Below are positions 25,496-34,561 of a stretch of 64,000 nt of DNA, piece after piece. Origin of the DNA: an uncultured SAR116 cluster alpha proteobacterium (GTDB lineage: Bacteria > Pseudomonadota > Alphaproteobacteria > Puniceispirillales > Marisalimonadaceae); assembly GCA_902615325.1 (NCBI GenBank), contig CACMOJ010000007.1:1-64000 (forward strand), in the 5' to 3' direction. Under the pieces are notes generated by a model, which was not told the DNA's origin, made no database searches, and worked only from the letters and a program-made list of their open reading frames with translations. The translations under genes and the position numbers were made by a program. Each line of letters opens with the position of its first letter. The first letter of the stretch is position 1.

Positions 25496-26506
25496 TTATA
25501 ACTGAGGTGTGTAACCATAAATTTTTTTAATTAAAATTATTATGTTGTCACATATTTTCTTATTAAAAATTATTAGAGCAATAACATACAAATAAAATAT
25601 TTTTGATCTGTCTAAATTAATATTTTGAAGTTCAGAAACATATTTTAAAAAATGTATCAATCCTTTATCTCTATGTATTGAGAGTGTTGGGTAAATATAT
25701 TTAGACATATCTAACTGTATTTTCTTTGAAATATCTATATTATATTTCTTATCAATATAAGATGAGATTTTATTAAAGCTTTTCAAAAAATCGATAGAAA
25801 TGTTTAAGGTTGGAGACCGTTTAATAAATTGTTTTTTATTACGATCATACATCTGGTCATCAGCATCATGCTTTTTTTCTTTTGTTTGTTGAGTAAAAGG
25901 AACATCAAGATACGCTGATCTATGATTCAATACTACTTCAGATAGATAGTATATTTGATTTAGTCCAGTATTAAGTTTGTCATCAAATCTGGAAGTTATA
26001 AGAGGTAATATCAAATCTCTCTTTATCATAAAACCAGCAATGTAAACACTTTTTCTAAATAGTTTAATTAACGTTTCAATTGAAGGTTCAAAAAAACATG
26101 TCTTTGGGAAATATCTAAAAGGTTCTTTATAATTATTTTCGTGAATTAGATAATGCGATTTCAAAACATAAGCCAGATCATTGTTTTTTTTTAAAAAAGT
26201 AACAACTTTTTTGAGTGATCCTTTAACAAAGGTATCATCATCTCCCATAAAAATTATCCACTGACCACTACAATTTTTAACTAGATTGTTAAGGTTTTTG
26301 TCATATCCTCTATTTATTTTACTTTTAAGGAGTTTAACTTTATATTTTTTGAAGTTTAAAACTTTCTTTTCAATTTCTTTTATTCTAGGGCTACAATCGT
26401 CACTTATCACAATTTCTAAATCTCTAAAATAGTCAATAGATTTTAATAGTTCATTCAAATGAGAAGGCCTATTGTAGCTTAATATGCATATTGAAATAAA
26501 AGGCAA
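25496..26506 (-). CDS. Family 2 glycosyltransferase
   Basis: A 336-residue GT-A enzyme: FISICILSYNRPSHLNELL, EIVISDDCSP at 31-40 and metal site IIFMGDDDTF with Asp89-91. The start codon is TTG at 26506; a clear AGGAG lies 6 bases upstream, and an ATG start would remove the first strand of the fold. It is transcribed away from the oxygenase gene across a 227-bp region that holds an inverted repeat. Confidence 0.85.
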   Translation of the reverse strand: MPFISICILSYNRPSHLNELLKSIDYFRDLEIVISDDCSPRIKEIEKKVLNFKKYKVKLLKSKINRGYDKNLNNLVKNCSGQWIIFMGDDDTFVKGSLKKVVTFLKKNNDLAYVLKSHYLIHENNYKEPFRYFPKTCFFEPSIETLIKLFRKSVYIAGFMIKRDLILPLITSRFDDKLNTGLNQIYYLSEVVLNHRSAYLDVPFTQQTKEKKHDADDQMYDRNKKQFIKRSPTLNISIDFLKSFNKISSYIDKKYNIDISKKIQLDMSKYIYPTLSIHRDKGLIHFLKYVSELQNINLDRSKIFYLYVIALIIFNKKICDNIIILIKKIYGYTPQL

Positions 26507-26511
26507 AGTTA

Positions 26512-26516
26512 ACTCC
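26512..26516 (-). promoter_or_regulatory. Shine-Dalgarno AGGAG deciding a TTG start
   Basis: On the minus strand the sequence reads TATAGGAGTTAACTTTGCCT. AGGAG is spaced 6 bases from the TTG that begins the glycosyltransferase. This is one of the strongest ribosome sites in the window and supports the non-ATG start. Confidence 0.7.
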
Positions 26517-26567
26517 TATATGTTTTGAAATGACAAATACTAGACATTTGTAATATAAAAAACTTAA

Positions 26568-26587
26568 GATTAACACAATTGTTAATC
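26568..26587. repeat. Inverted repeat, possible operator
   Basis: GATTAACA at 26568-26575 and TGTTAATC at 26580-26587 form a perfect 8-bp inverted repeat around a 4-base centre, 146 bp before the oxygenase start and 62 bp before the divergent glycosyltransferase. There is no T-run after it on either strand, so a terminator is unlikely. A regulator site shared by the two divergent genes is possible. Confidence 0.3.
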
Positions 26588-26733
26588 AAGACCAAAACAA
26601 TTACATGATGACAAACATTAAGTAAATACAATATTTAATATCAACTTAATCAATTTAATTAAATATCTTTATCATCAAGATTGTAAAAATAGATAAAAAG
26701 TTTATAATTCAATTTTATGAACGAGGAAGTTAA

Positions 26734-27513
26734 ATGATTAATTTTAAATCTTTGAAAATCTTGTCTAAAGGTTGGAGAGATGTTATGCCATTTCCTCATA
26801 TTGTTATCGATAACTTTTTTGAAAATGATATCGCTTTAGCTCTTGAAAGTGAATTTCCAGAGTTTGAAGACTCTGTATGGCATGAATATGGAAATGCTAT
26901 AGAAGAAAAAAAAGTTTGTAACAATTGGAATGTTTTTCCAACTTTAACGTATAAGATATTTGATTTTTTAAATTCTGATAGTTTCGTAAAGATTTTATCT
27001 AGTTATCTTTTTTTAGATGAAATTTTGTTTTCTGATCCTGGTTTAAATGGTGGTGGTTGGCATATTCATAAGCAAGGAGGAAAACTAAACACTCACTTAG
27101 ATTACTCATTACATCCTAAATTATCCCTGCAAAGAAAATTAAATATAATAATTTATTTAAATTCTAATTGGAAAAAAAAATGGGGTGGAAATTTAGGATT
27201 ATGGAACAATGAAAGTTCTATTACACCTGGGAAGTTAATTAAAGAAATCGAACCAATTTTTAACCGTGCTATAATTTTTGATACAACATGCAATAGTTGG
27301 CATGGTTTACCAAAACCATTAAAATGTCCTTCTGGACAATTTAGAAAAAGTTTGGCTGTTTATTATTTATGTAAACCAAATAAAGGTGTGAATAAACGTG
27401 GTAAAGCATTATTCGCACCTACCGAAGAACAAAAAAAAGATAAGTCAGTATTGGAGTTAATAGAAAAAAGATCTGATGTAAAGTTAGCGTCAACTGTCTA
27501 CAAAAAACATTAG
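26734..27513 (+). CDS. 2-oxoglutarate/Fe(II)-dependent oxygenase
   Basis: A 259-residue double-stranded beta-helix dioxygenase of the prolyl-4-hydroxylase-like type. Iron ligands are His121 and Asp123 (NTHLDYSLH) and His190 (SWHGLP), with Arg204 (FRKSLAVYYL) for 2-oxoglutarate. A strong GAGGAAG site at 26723-26729 precedes the ATG. Such proteins occur in polysaccharide loci, where they may hydroxylate a sugar, lipid or peptide group. It is monocistronic, with 143 bp before the next gene. The substrate is not indicated. Confidence 0.85.
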   Translation: MINFKSLKILSKGWRDVMPFPHIVIDNFFENDIALALESEFPEFEDSVWHEYGNAIEEKKVCNNWNVFPTLTYKIFDFLNSDSFVKILSSYLFLDEILFSDPGLNGGGWHIHKQGGKLNTHLDYSLHPKLSLQRKLNIIIYLNSNWKKKWGGNLGLWNNESSITPGKLIKEIEPIFNRAIIFDTTCNSWHGLPKPLKCPSGQFRKSLAVYYLCKPNKGVNKRGKALFAPTEEQKKDKSVLELIEKRSDVKLASTVYKKH

Positions 27514-27656
27514 TAAATTTAACTGAAAGAATTTTTAAATTATAAATATATATTAAAAAAATGAAATAATTATGAATTTTATTATAGTTTATACAAATGA
27601 AACTAGTTTATAATTATTCTAAAGATTTATTAGAAAATTTAATTTTATAAAACATT

Positions 27657-28691
27657 ATGAAAAACATTCATATTTTTAGAGATAAGGTTCTTTTGATCAC
27701 AGGTGGAACGGGTTCATTTGGAAACGCAATGGTTCGAAAACTGATTAACTCAGAAATTAAGGAAATTAGAATTCTTAGTAGAGATGAACAAAAGCAAGAT
27801 CAAATGAGAAAATTTTATAGTAATAGCAAATTAAAATTTTATTTAGGTGATGTAAGAGACATAACAAGTTGTATGAATGCAATTAATGGCACTCACTACA
27901 TATTTCACGCAGCAGCGTTAAAACAAGTCCCATCGTGCGAATTTTTTCCTTTGGAGGCTGTTAAAACAAATGTTATAGGAACTGAAAATATTTTAGACGC
28001 CTCAATTAAATTACAAGTAGAAAAAGTTATTTGTCTAAGTACTGATAAAGCAGTTTATCCAATAAACGTAATGGGTATGACTAAAAGTTTAATGGAAAAA
28101 GTCATGATAGCCAAATCTAGGTTAGCTAATAAAACAATTATTTGCGCCACAAGATATGGAAATGTAGTAGCGTCTAGAGGATCAGTTATTCCACTATTCA
28201 TAGATCAAATAAAGAATAATTTACCACTTACTATAACAAATCAAAAAATGACTAGATTTATGATGTCATTAGATGATGCAATAGAACTAGTTCTATTCGC
28301 TTTTAAACATGGTAATACGGGTGATATTTATGTGAAAAAATCATCATCAGCTTCATTAGATATGGTAGTACAAGTTTTAAAAGACATAATGAATAAGGCT
28401 AATTTAAAAGAGAAAATAATTGGAACAAGGCATGGTGAAAAACAATATGAAGTTTTAATGAGTAAAGAAGAAATGCAAAAGTCTGAGGATCTTGGTGATT
28501 TTTTCAAGATTGCAACAGATAATAGAAGTTTAGATTATGATTTATATTTTGAAAAAGGTCAAAATATCCAAGAAAATCTTGACGAATATAACTCAAACAA
28601 TGCTTATAATTTAGACTTTTCAGAATTAAGAGATTATTTACTAAAAAATGAAGATTTAAAAAAACTAATAGAAAACGATTTTGCAAATTGA
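27657..28691 (+). CDS. wbjB: UDP-GlcNAc 4,6-dehydratase/5-epimerase (UDP-L-FucNAc pathway, step 1)
   Basis: A 344-residue SDR of the FlaA1/WbjB/CapE group: LLITGGTGSFGNAM nucleotide site, SRDEQKQDQMRK, AAALKQVPSCE and the modified catalytic segment STDKAVYPINVMGMTK, in which Asp, Lys and Met replace the usual Tyr-based triad. WbjB/CapE converts UDP-GlcNAc to a 4-keto-6-deoxy intermediate with 5-inversion. The next two genes match steps 2 and 3, making the assignment firm. Its TGA overlaps the next TTG start. Confidence 0.9.
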   Translation: MKNIHIFRDKVLLITGGTGSFGNAMVRKLINSEIKEIRILSRDEQKQDQMRKFYSNSKLKFYLGDVRDITSCMNAINGTHYIFHAAALKQVPSCEFFPLEAVKTNVIGTENILDASIKLQVEKVICLSTDKAVYPINVMGMTKSLMEKVMIAKSRLANKTIICATRYGNVVASRGSVIPLFIDQIKNNLPLTITNQKMTRFMMSLDDAIELVLFAFKHGNTGDIYVKKSSSASLDMVVQVLKDIMNKANLKEKIIGTRHGEKQYEVLMSKEEMQKSEDLGDFFKIATDNRSLDYDLYFEKGQNIQENLDEYNSNNAYNLDFSELRDYLLKNEDLKKLIENDFAN

Positions 28692-29800
28692 AAAATATTC
28701 TAATTACAGGTTCCAATGGTTTTATCGGGAAAAATCTTTGCTCACATTTAGAATATATAAACGGAATTAATATTATTAAATGTACAAGAGAAAATTATCA
28801 AAAAGTACTTTCAAAAAGTTTAAAAGACATTGATTTTGTTTTTCACCTCGCTGGAACAAATAGGTCAGAAGATCAAGATGATTTTTTAAGAAATAATGTT
28901 TACAACACTCAATTTTTAATTGAGAGTCTTCAGAATGCTAAAAATCAAGCACCAATAATTTATACTTCAAGTATTCAAGTAGGGAATAATTCAATTTATG
29001 CCCATTCAAAACAAAAGGCTGAAAATATTTTAATAAACCATGGCATAAAAAACTCATCAAAAATTTCGATTTTTAAATTGCCTAATGTTTTTGGAAAATG
29101 GTCAAAACCAGATTATAATTCATTTATAGCTACAACAATAAACAATGTAACAAATGATATAAAAACCAATATTTGGAATGGAGATAAACTTATAACATTA
29201 TTATATATTGATGACCTTATAGAAATTTTTAAGAAGTGCATATTTAATTATAGCGAACTCCCAACTTATTTTGAAAACTTTTCTGTCCAAAAAGAAAATC
29301 CTAATAATATTCACAAAAAAATTGATAGTTTTTATAAAAATAGAGAAAAAGAAAATTTTAATATTAATTTAAATTCTTTTGAGAAAAAACTATACTCAAC
29401 TTTTCTTTCATTCTTAGATATAAAAAAATCTATATTTCCAATAAAAAGTAACATTGATGAAAGAGGGGATTTTATTGAATTTATGAAATCGCCATTTATT
29501 GGACAAATATCTGGATTTTATTCCAATGAAAATGTTGTCCGAGGAAAACATTTTCATCACACAAAAATTGAGAGATTTTTGATATTATCAGGAAAAGCAA
29601 AATTTAAATTTGAGCATTTTATCTCTAGGGCAAAATATGAAAAAGTTTTAACATATAATAAACCTTGCATTGTTGAAACATTTCCAGGATGGATACATTC
29701 TATACAAAATGTTGGAGATAATTTATTATCAGGAATAATTTGGGCTAATGATATATTTGATAAGTCTAAACCTGACACATATTATAAGGGAGACATCTAA
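28688..29800 (+). CDS. wbjC: Bifunctional epimerase/reductase with cupin domain (UDP-L-FucNAc pathway, step 2)
   Basis: A 370-residue protein of the WbjC/CapF type. Residues 1 to ~245 are a reductase-type SDR (ILITGSNGFIGKNLC, Tyr-x-x-x-Lys in YAHSKQKAE). Residues ~250-370 are a cupin with RGKHFHHTKIERFLIL and FPGWIHSIQNVG, which does the C-3 epimerisation in CapF. The start is TTG at 28688, overlapping the wbjB-type stop as TTGA; no nearby ATG would keep the Rossmann motif. Confidence 0.9.
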   Translation: MKNILITGSNGFIGKNLCSHLEYINGINIIKCTRENYQKVLSKSLKDIDFVFHLAGTNRSEDQDDFLRNNVYNTQFLIESLQNAKNQAPIIYTSSIQVGNNSIYAHSKQKAENILINHGIKNSSKISIFKLPNVFGKWSKPDYNSFIATTINNVTNDIKTNIWNGDKLITLLYIDDLIEIFKKCIFNYSELPTYFENFSVQKENPNNIHKKIDSFYKNREKENFNINLNSFEKKLYSTFLSFLDIKKSIFPIKSNIDERGDFIEFMKSPFIGQISGFYSNENVVRGKHFHHTKIERFLILSGKAKFKFEHFISRAKYEKVLTYNKPCIVETFPGWIHSIQNVGDNLLSGIIWANDIFDKSKPDTYYKGDI

Positions 29801-30928
29801 ATGTCCTTTAAAATAGCTACAATTCTTGGAACTAGACCTGAAATTATTCGACTGTCTAGAATAATTAAATTATTTGACCAGGTTTCAGATCATACTCTCA
29901 TACATACGGGTCAAAATTTTTCAAATGAATTAAATAATATATTTTTTAAGGATTTAGATATCAAGCAACCTGATTACTATCTAAATTGCTCAGGTTCTAA
30001 TAGTATATATACTATTTCAAAAGTTTTAAAAGAAACATATAGGATCTTAAAAAGAATACAGCCTCACGCTGTATTTATTTTAGGGGATACAAATAGTGCT
30101 TTGTCGGCATATTCTGCTAAAAGATTAAAAATACCAGTTTTTCATTATGAAGCTGGAAATAGATGTTTTGATGATAGGGTTCCTGAGGAAATAAATCGAA
30201 GAGTAGTCGATCACATCTCCGATATTAATTTAACATATAGTTCTATATCAAAGCAATACCTCATAAGAGAAGGTTGCAAACCAGAAAGAGTAATCAAGGT
30301 TGGAAGTCCTTTAAATGAAGTTTATAACCATTATAAATTAAACATTCAAAAATCTAATATTCTTGAAAAATTAAAGCTTAAAAATAATAATTATTTTCTT
30401 ATAAGTTGCCATAGAGAAGAAAATTTAGATTCTAAAATAAAGTTTCAACAATTTCAAAACTCAATACATAAACTTCATAGTTTTTATAAGAAAACTATTG
30501 TCATTACTACTCATCCAAGAACAAAAATTAAATTTAAAAATAATTTCGATTCATTTGATAAAAATATAAAGTTTTGTAACCCATTTTCTTTCACAGAGTA
30601 TTGTAAATTACAATTAAATGCATACACTGTTATTTCTGATAGTGGTTCAATTGCTGAGGAATCTTCGATACTAGGCATTAATTCAATTCATATACGAGAC
30701 TCTCATGAAAGACCAGAAGCAATGGAAAAATCTCCAATAGTTCTTTCTTCTATGAATTTTGAAGATATTAAAGACAGAATCACTTTGTTAAAAAACAGAA
30801 ATATTGTTAAATTGAAAAAATACAACAAAATTTCTGATTACAGTGAAGAATATGTATCTGACAAAATATTAAAAATAATTTTTTCTTATACTGATTATGT
30901 AAATCGAGAGATTTGGAAAAAATTCTAA
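29801..30928 (+). CDS. wbjD: UDP-N-acetylglucosamine 2-epimerase-type enzyme (UDP-L-FucNAc pathway, step 3)
   Basis: A 375-residue GT-B-like epimerase: ATILGTRPEIIRLSRII, HTGQNFSNELNNIFF, GDTNSALSAYSAKR, HYEAGNRCFDDRVPEEINRR and SDSGSIAEESSILG. In this operon it corresponds to WbjD/CapG, which inverts C-2 to give UDP-N-acetyl-L-fucosamine. It abuts the wbjC-type gene with no gap and its TAA overlaps the next ATG (TAATG). Confidence 0.9.
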   Translation: MSFKIATILGTRPEIIRLSRIIKLFDQVSDHTLIHTGQNFSNELNNIFFKDLDIKQPDYYLNCSGSNSIYTISKVLKETYRILKRIQPHAVFILGDTNSALSAYSAKRLKIPVFHYEAGNRCFDDRVPEEINRRVVDHISDINLTYSSISKQYLIREGCKPERVIKVGSPLNEVYNHYKLNIQKSNILEKLKLKNNNYFLISCHREENLDSKIKFQQFQNSIHKLHSFYKKTIVITTHPRTKIKFKNNFDSFDKNIKFCNPFSFTEYCKLQLNAYTVISDSGSIAEESSILGINSIHIRDSHERPEAMEKSPIVLSSMNFEDIKDRITLLKNRNIVKLKKYNKISDYSEEYVSDKILKIIFSYTDYVNREIWKKF

Positions 30929-32121
30929 TGGATATTTTAATTGTAAGTCAGTATTTTTGGCCAGAAAACTTTAGAATTAATGATTTAGTCTTTGAATTCC
31001 AAAAACGAAACCATAACATTACAGTTTTAACTGGAATTCCATCTTATCCTAACAGAAATAAATTTGAAAAGATGGAAGTTTATAATAAATTTAGTAATGT
31101 TGATTTGATAAGGATTCCACTCTTTAATAGAGGGCGTAATAATTTTACTTTAATGATTAACTATATATCTTTTTTTTTATCAGGTTTAAGTTTTGGAATT
31201 TATAAATTAAAAAATAAAAATTTTGATGTGGTTTTTGTTTTTCAACCATCACCAATTTTTCCTGTATTGTTAGGTGTTATTATTGGAAAAATTAAAAAAT
31301 GCAGGGTATGCACATGGGTACTCGATTTATGGCCAGAAACACTTGATTCAATGGGGTTTTTGAAAAATAAAATTATAAAAAACATTAGCTTTTTTTTATC
31401 AAACTTTATTTATGGAAAAGTAGAGCTTCTTTTAACTCAGTCTTCTTCAATGAGAGATTATATGAGAAATAGATTACCAAAAAATAATATTCAACTTTTG
31501 TCTAATTGGGTTGAGAAAGAATTTTCTAATCTTGAAAGTCCTCAAATAAGAAAAGAAGTGAAAAAAATTTTTTTTACAGGAAACATTGGAGAATCTCAAG
31601 ATTTTGAGGCAATTATTAAATGTTTTAAAATATTGAAAAGTGAAGACATAATTTTAGAAGTTTTAGGTGATGGAAAAAACAAATCTAAAATAGTTAATTT
31701 AGTTAAAACAAATAATCTTCATCATAAAATATTTTTTAAAAATCCTGTATCACTTAGTAAGCTTCCTCAAGTTCTCAAAGAAGCTGACGCTTTACTATTT
31801 GCATTAAAAAAAAATAAGATATTTGAAATAACAATACCTGGCAAATTTCAAAGTTATTTAGCTTTTGGGCTTCCTATTTTAGGTATGATTAATGGTGAAA
31901 GCTCAAGAATAATTGAGGAACATAAAATCGGATACAGCGTTAATGCTGGAGATTATAAAAGTTTAGCTAAAAAAATAAAATACCTTATTAATTCTTCAGT
32001 TGAAGTAAGAAAAAAAATGTCACAAAATGCACAACATTTAGCAAAAACTGCCTTTGATAGAAATAAAGTTTTTGACTATCTTGAAATAGAATTGAAAAAA
32101 ATGAAAAAAGAATGTGCATAA
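30928..32121 (+). CDS. wbuB: GT4 glycosyltransferase, WbuB-like (probable L-FucNAc transferase)
   Basis: A GT-B enzyme of 398 residues starting MDILIVSQYFWPENFRIND; I prefer this ATG, overlapping the previous stop, to one 15 bases earlier. VLTGIPSYPN, WVLDLWPETLDSMG and FFTGNIGESQDFE are typical of the WbuB/CapM-like group that follows fnl/wbj genes and adds FucNAc residues. The C-terminal motif is degenerate but recognisable (EITIPGKFQSYLAFGLPIL). The donor assignment rests on context. Confidence 0.82.
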   Translation: MDILIVSQYFWPENFRINDLVFEFQKRNHNITVLTGIPSYPNRNKFEKMEVYNKFSNVDLIRIPLFNRGRNNFTLMINYISFFLSGLSFGIYKLKNKNFDVVFVFQPSPIFPVLLGVIIGKIKKCRVCTWVLDLWPETLDSMGFLKNKIIKNISFFLSNFIYGKVELLLTQSSSMRDYMRNRLPKNNIQLLSNWVEKEFSNLESPQIRKEVKKIFFTGNIGESQDFEAIIKCFKILKSEDIILEVLGDGKNKSKIVNLVKTNNLHHKIFFKNPVSLSKLPQVLKEADALLFALKKNKIFEITIPGKFQSYLAFGLPILGMINGESSRIIEEHKIGYSVNAGDYKSLAKKIKYLINSSVEVRKKMSQNAQHLAKTAFDRNKVFDYLEIELKKMKKECA

Positions 32122-32708
32122 TAAAAGGAAATAAAATAAATCTTTTGGTAAAGAGAGTATTTGATTTTTTCTTGTCCTTCTTATTACTTTTAATTTTAAC
32201 CCCTTTCATAATTATAATTGGAATTTTAATTAAAATTGATTCAAAAGGACCAATATTTTTTTGGTCAAAAAGATATGGAAAGAATAAAATTTTTTTTTAT
32301 ATGCCAAAGTTTAGATCCATGGCATATAATACACCTTTAGTCGATACTAAAAATTTACAAAATTCTGAAGATTTTGTAACAAAACTTGGTAAATTTTTAA
32401 GAACTACAAGTATTGACGAAATCCCTCAACTTTATTCGGTTTTAAAAGGTGATATGTCACTAGTTGGTCCTCGTCCAGCTCTTTTTACTCAAAATGATTT
32501 AATTCAAATGCGGGACAAATTTAGTATAAATTTCCTTAAACCAGGAATAACTGGGTTGGCTCAAATAAATGGAAGAGATAATATAACTTTAAATAAAAAA
32601 GTTAAATTTGATAAAGAGTATTTAAATAATAGAAATTTCTGTTTAGATTTAAAAATACTATTTATTACAATTTATGGATTAAAATGGTTAAAAGATATTT
32701 CACATTAA
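32112..32708 (+). CDS. Undecaprenyl-phosphate sugar phosphotransferase (PglC-type initiating enzyme)
   Basis: A small monotopic phosphoglycosyltransferase of 198 residues. An N-terminal re-entrant helix (VFDFFLSFLLLLILTPFIIIIGILI) is followed by FYMPKFRSM, TSIDEIPQLYSVLKGDMSLVGPRP with the catalytic Asp-Glu, and PGITGLAQINGRD. It lacks the N-terminal four-helix domain of WcaJ/WbaP. This enzyme places the first sugar-1-phosphate on the lipid carrier and so defines the reducing-end sugar of the repeat unit. It overlaps both neighbours. Confidence 0.92.
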   Translation: MCIIKGNKINLLVKRVFDFFLSFLLLLILTPFIIIIGILIKIDSKGPIFFWSKRYGKNKIFFYMPKFRSMAYNTPLVDTKNLQNSEDFVTKLGKFLRTTSIDEIPQLYSVLKGDMSLVGPRPALFTQNDLIQMRDKFSINFLKPGITGLAQINGRDNITLNKKVKFDKEYLNNRNFCLDLKILFITIYGLKWLKDISH

Positions 32709-34561
32709 ATAATATTTTAGCTGAAGTATTAGAAAGAATTTTGAATTTTAATAGAAAAATTAAATATCTCATAGCACTTACAGTTGATTGTTTAATTCTT
32801 TATATTACTTTATTTTTAGCTTTCTACTTGAGATTTGGTGATTTAAATTTTTCATTAAAATTAAATGATTATATATTACTTATTTCATTTATTACTTTCT
32901 TATCTTTATGGGTTTCATTAAAAATCTATAAACACATCTTAAGATTATCAGGTTCTGCAACTTATACTACATTTTTGAAATTCATATTTTTCTACACAGT
33001 CATTTTTGTGACTTTGATCTTTACCTTGCGGTTTGATGGCGTGCCAAGAACGGTTAGTTTAATTCAACCATTTTTATTATATTTTGGATTAATTGGATGG
33101 AGATACTTATTTAAAAAATTTTTAGATTTAATTTTTGTTGATAAAAGACAAATTTATGTATCAAATGTTATAGTTTATTCTAAAATTGAACATGCTGATC
33201 AAGCAATTAAAGCTATAGAAACAAATAATAATTTTAAAGTAATAAACATTGTAAATGATCTAAAATCAAATGATGGTCAGTACATAAATAATATAAAAAT
33301 AGTGAATACAGAAAAAATTAAAAAAAATATAAAAAATAAGAATATTGAATTAATTTTTTTTATCGAGCAAGGTATAAATAAATCCAAAAAAAACAAAATT
33401 TTAAAACTGCTAAATTCTTTTGATATTCCTATAAAAGTCATTCCCGAATTAAATAAATATATAACTAAATTTTTGGATCAAAATGAACCAAATGAAAATT
33501 TTATTGAAAATCTTTTAGAGAGAGACACTGTTTTTAATTTTAAAAAAAATATTAAAAATTCAATTAAAGACGTCATCCTGATTACAGGTGCAGGAGGATC
33601 AATTGGTCAGGAATTGGTTGTACAACTATTATATAAAAAAGTTAAAAAACTTATTTTGTTTGATCAAAATGAATATGGACTCTATAAAACCTTGGAGAGA
33701 ATTGAAAATTTAAAAAAAAAGAATAGAAATTTCAATACGTCAGTCAATATTGTGTTAGGCTCAATTACAAGTATCTCTTTAGTTGAAAAAACTATTACAA
33801 AATTTAAACCTACACTTGTTTATCATACAGCAGCTTATAAACATGTTCCAATTGTTGAATTTAATCCTCTTGAAAGCTATTTCAATAATGTAGTCGGAAC
33901 AAAAACATTAATAGATTGTTGTTACAAACTAAATATTAAAAAGTTTGTTTTGATAAGTTCAGATAAAGCAGTTAGACCTTCAAACTATATGGGGAAAACT
34001 AAAAGAATTTCAGAACTTATAGTTCAAGCCTATTCAAGAAGACACAAAGATTTAAATTATATAATAGTTCGTTTTGGAAATGTATTAAATTCGTCTGGCT
34101 CTGTTATACCAAAATTTAGATCTCAAATAAGAGATGGTGGTCCGGTTACTGTTACACATCCACAGGTGACACGTTATTTTATGACCATTAGTGAAGCAGT
34201 TGACTTAGTTATCGCGGCTTCAATTATAGGTAAGGGTACTGAAGTGTTTATATTGGATATGGGAAGGCCTGTAAGGATTTTTGAACTAGCAAAAAAAATT
34301 ATTAAAATGGAAACAAATTTTTTTAAAAAGCCAGTTGAGATTAAATTTACAGGATTAAGGCCAGGTGAAAAAATGTTCGAAGAATTATCAATTTCTGGTA
34401 TTGAGATTAAAACAAAAATTCCCAAACTTTTAAAAGTAGAAGAGCCATTTGTAAAATATGAAAAACTAATGTTACATCTTAATAGAATTGAAGTATATTT
34501 AAAAACTGACAATATTAGAAATTTTAAAATTGAAATAAATAATTTGCTTGAAGAATGTTGA
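32684..34561 (+). CDS. Membrane UDP-sugar 4,6-dehydratase (PglF/CapD/WbpM type)
   Basis: A 625-residue protein: four N-terminal membrane helices (starting YLIALTVDCLILYITLFLAFYLRFG), a degenerate nucleotide-binding domain, then the catalytic SDR domain with LITGAGGSIGQELV, FDQNEYGLYKTLE, YHTAAYKHVPIVE and SSDKAVRPSNYMGKTK carrying the Asp-Lys-Met type active site. It makes UDP-2-acetamido-4-keto-6-deoxyglucose, the precursor of QuiNAc, FucNAc or bacillosamine. With the WbpV-like reductase at 36305 and the PglC-type enzyme, it probably supplies the initiating sugar. It overlaps the preceding gene by 25 bp. Confidence 0.9.
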   Translation: MVKRYFTLNNILAEVLERILNFNRKIKYLIALTVDCLILYITLFLAFYLRFGDLNFSLKLNDYILLISFITFLSLWVSLKIYKHILRLSGSATYTTFLKFIFFYTVIFVTLIFTLRFDGVPRTVSLIQPFLLYFGLIGWRYLFKKFLDLIFVDKRQIYVSNVIVYSKIEHADQAIKAIETNNNFKVINIVNDLKSNDGQYINNIKIVNTEKIKKNIKNKNIELIFFIEQGINKSKKNKILKLLNSFDIPIKVIPELNKYITKFLDQNEPNENFIENLLERDTVFNFKKNIKNSIKDVILITGAGGSIGQELVVQLLYKKVKKLILFDQNEYGLYKTLERIENLKKKNRNFNTSVNIVLGSITSISLVEKTITKFKPTLVYHTAAYKHVPIVEFNPLESYFNNVVGTKTLIDCCYKLNIKKFVLISSDKAVRPSNYMGKTKRISELIVQAYSRRHKDLNYIIVRFGNVLNSSGSVIPKFRSQIRDGGPVTVTHPQVTRYFMTISEAVDLVIAASIIGKGTEVFILDMGRPVRIFELAKKIIKMETNFFKKPVEIKFTGLRPGEKMFEELSISGIEIKTKIPKLLKVEEPFVKYEKLMLHLNRIEVYLKTDNIRNFKIEINNLLEEC

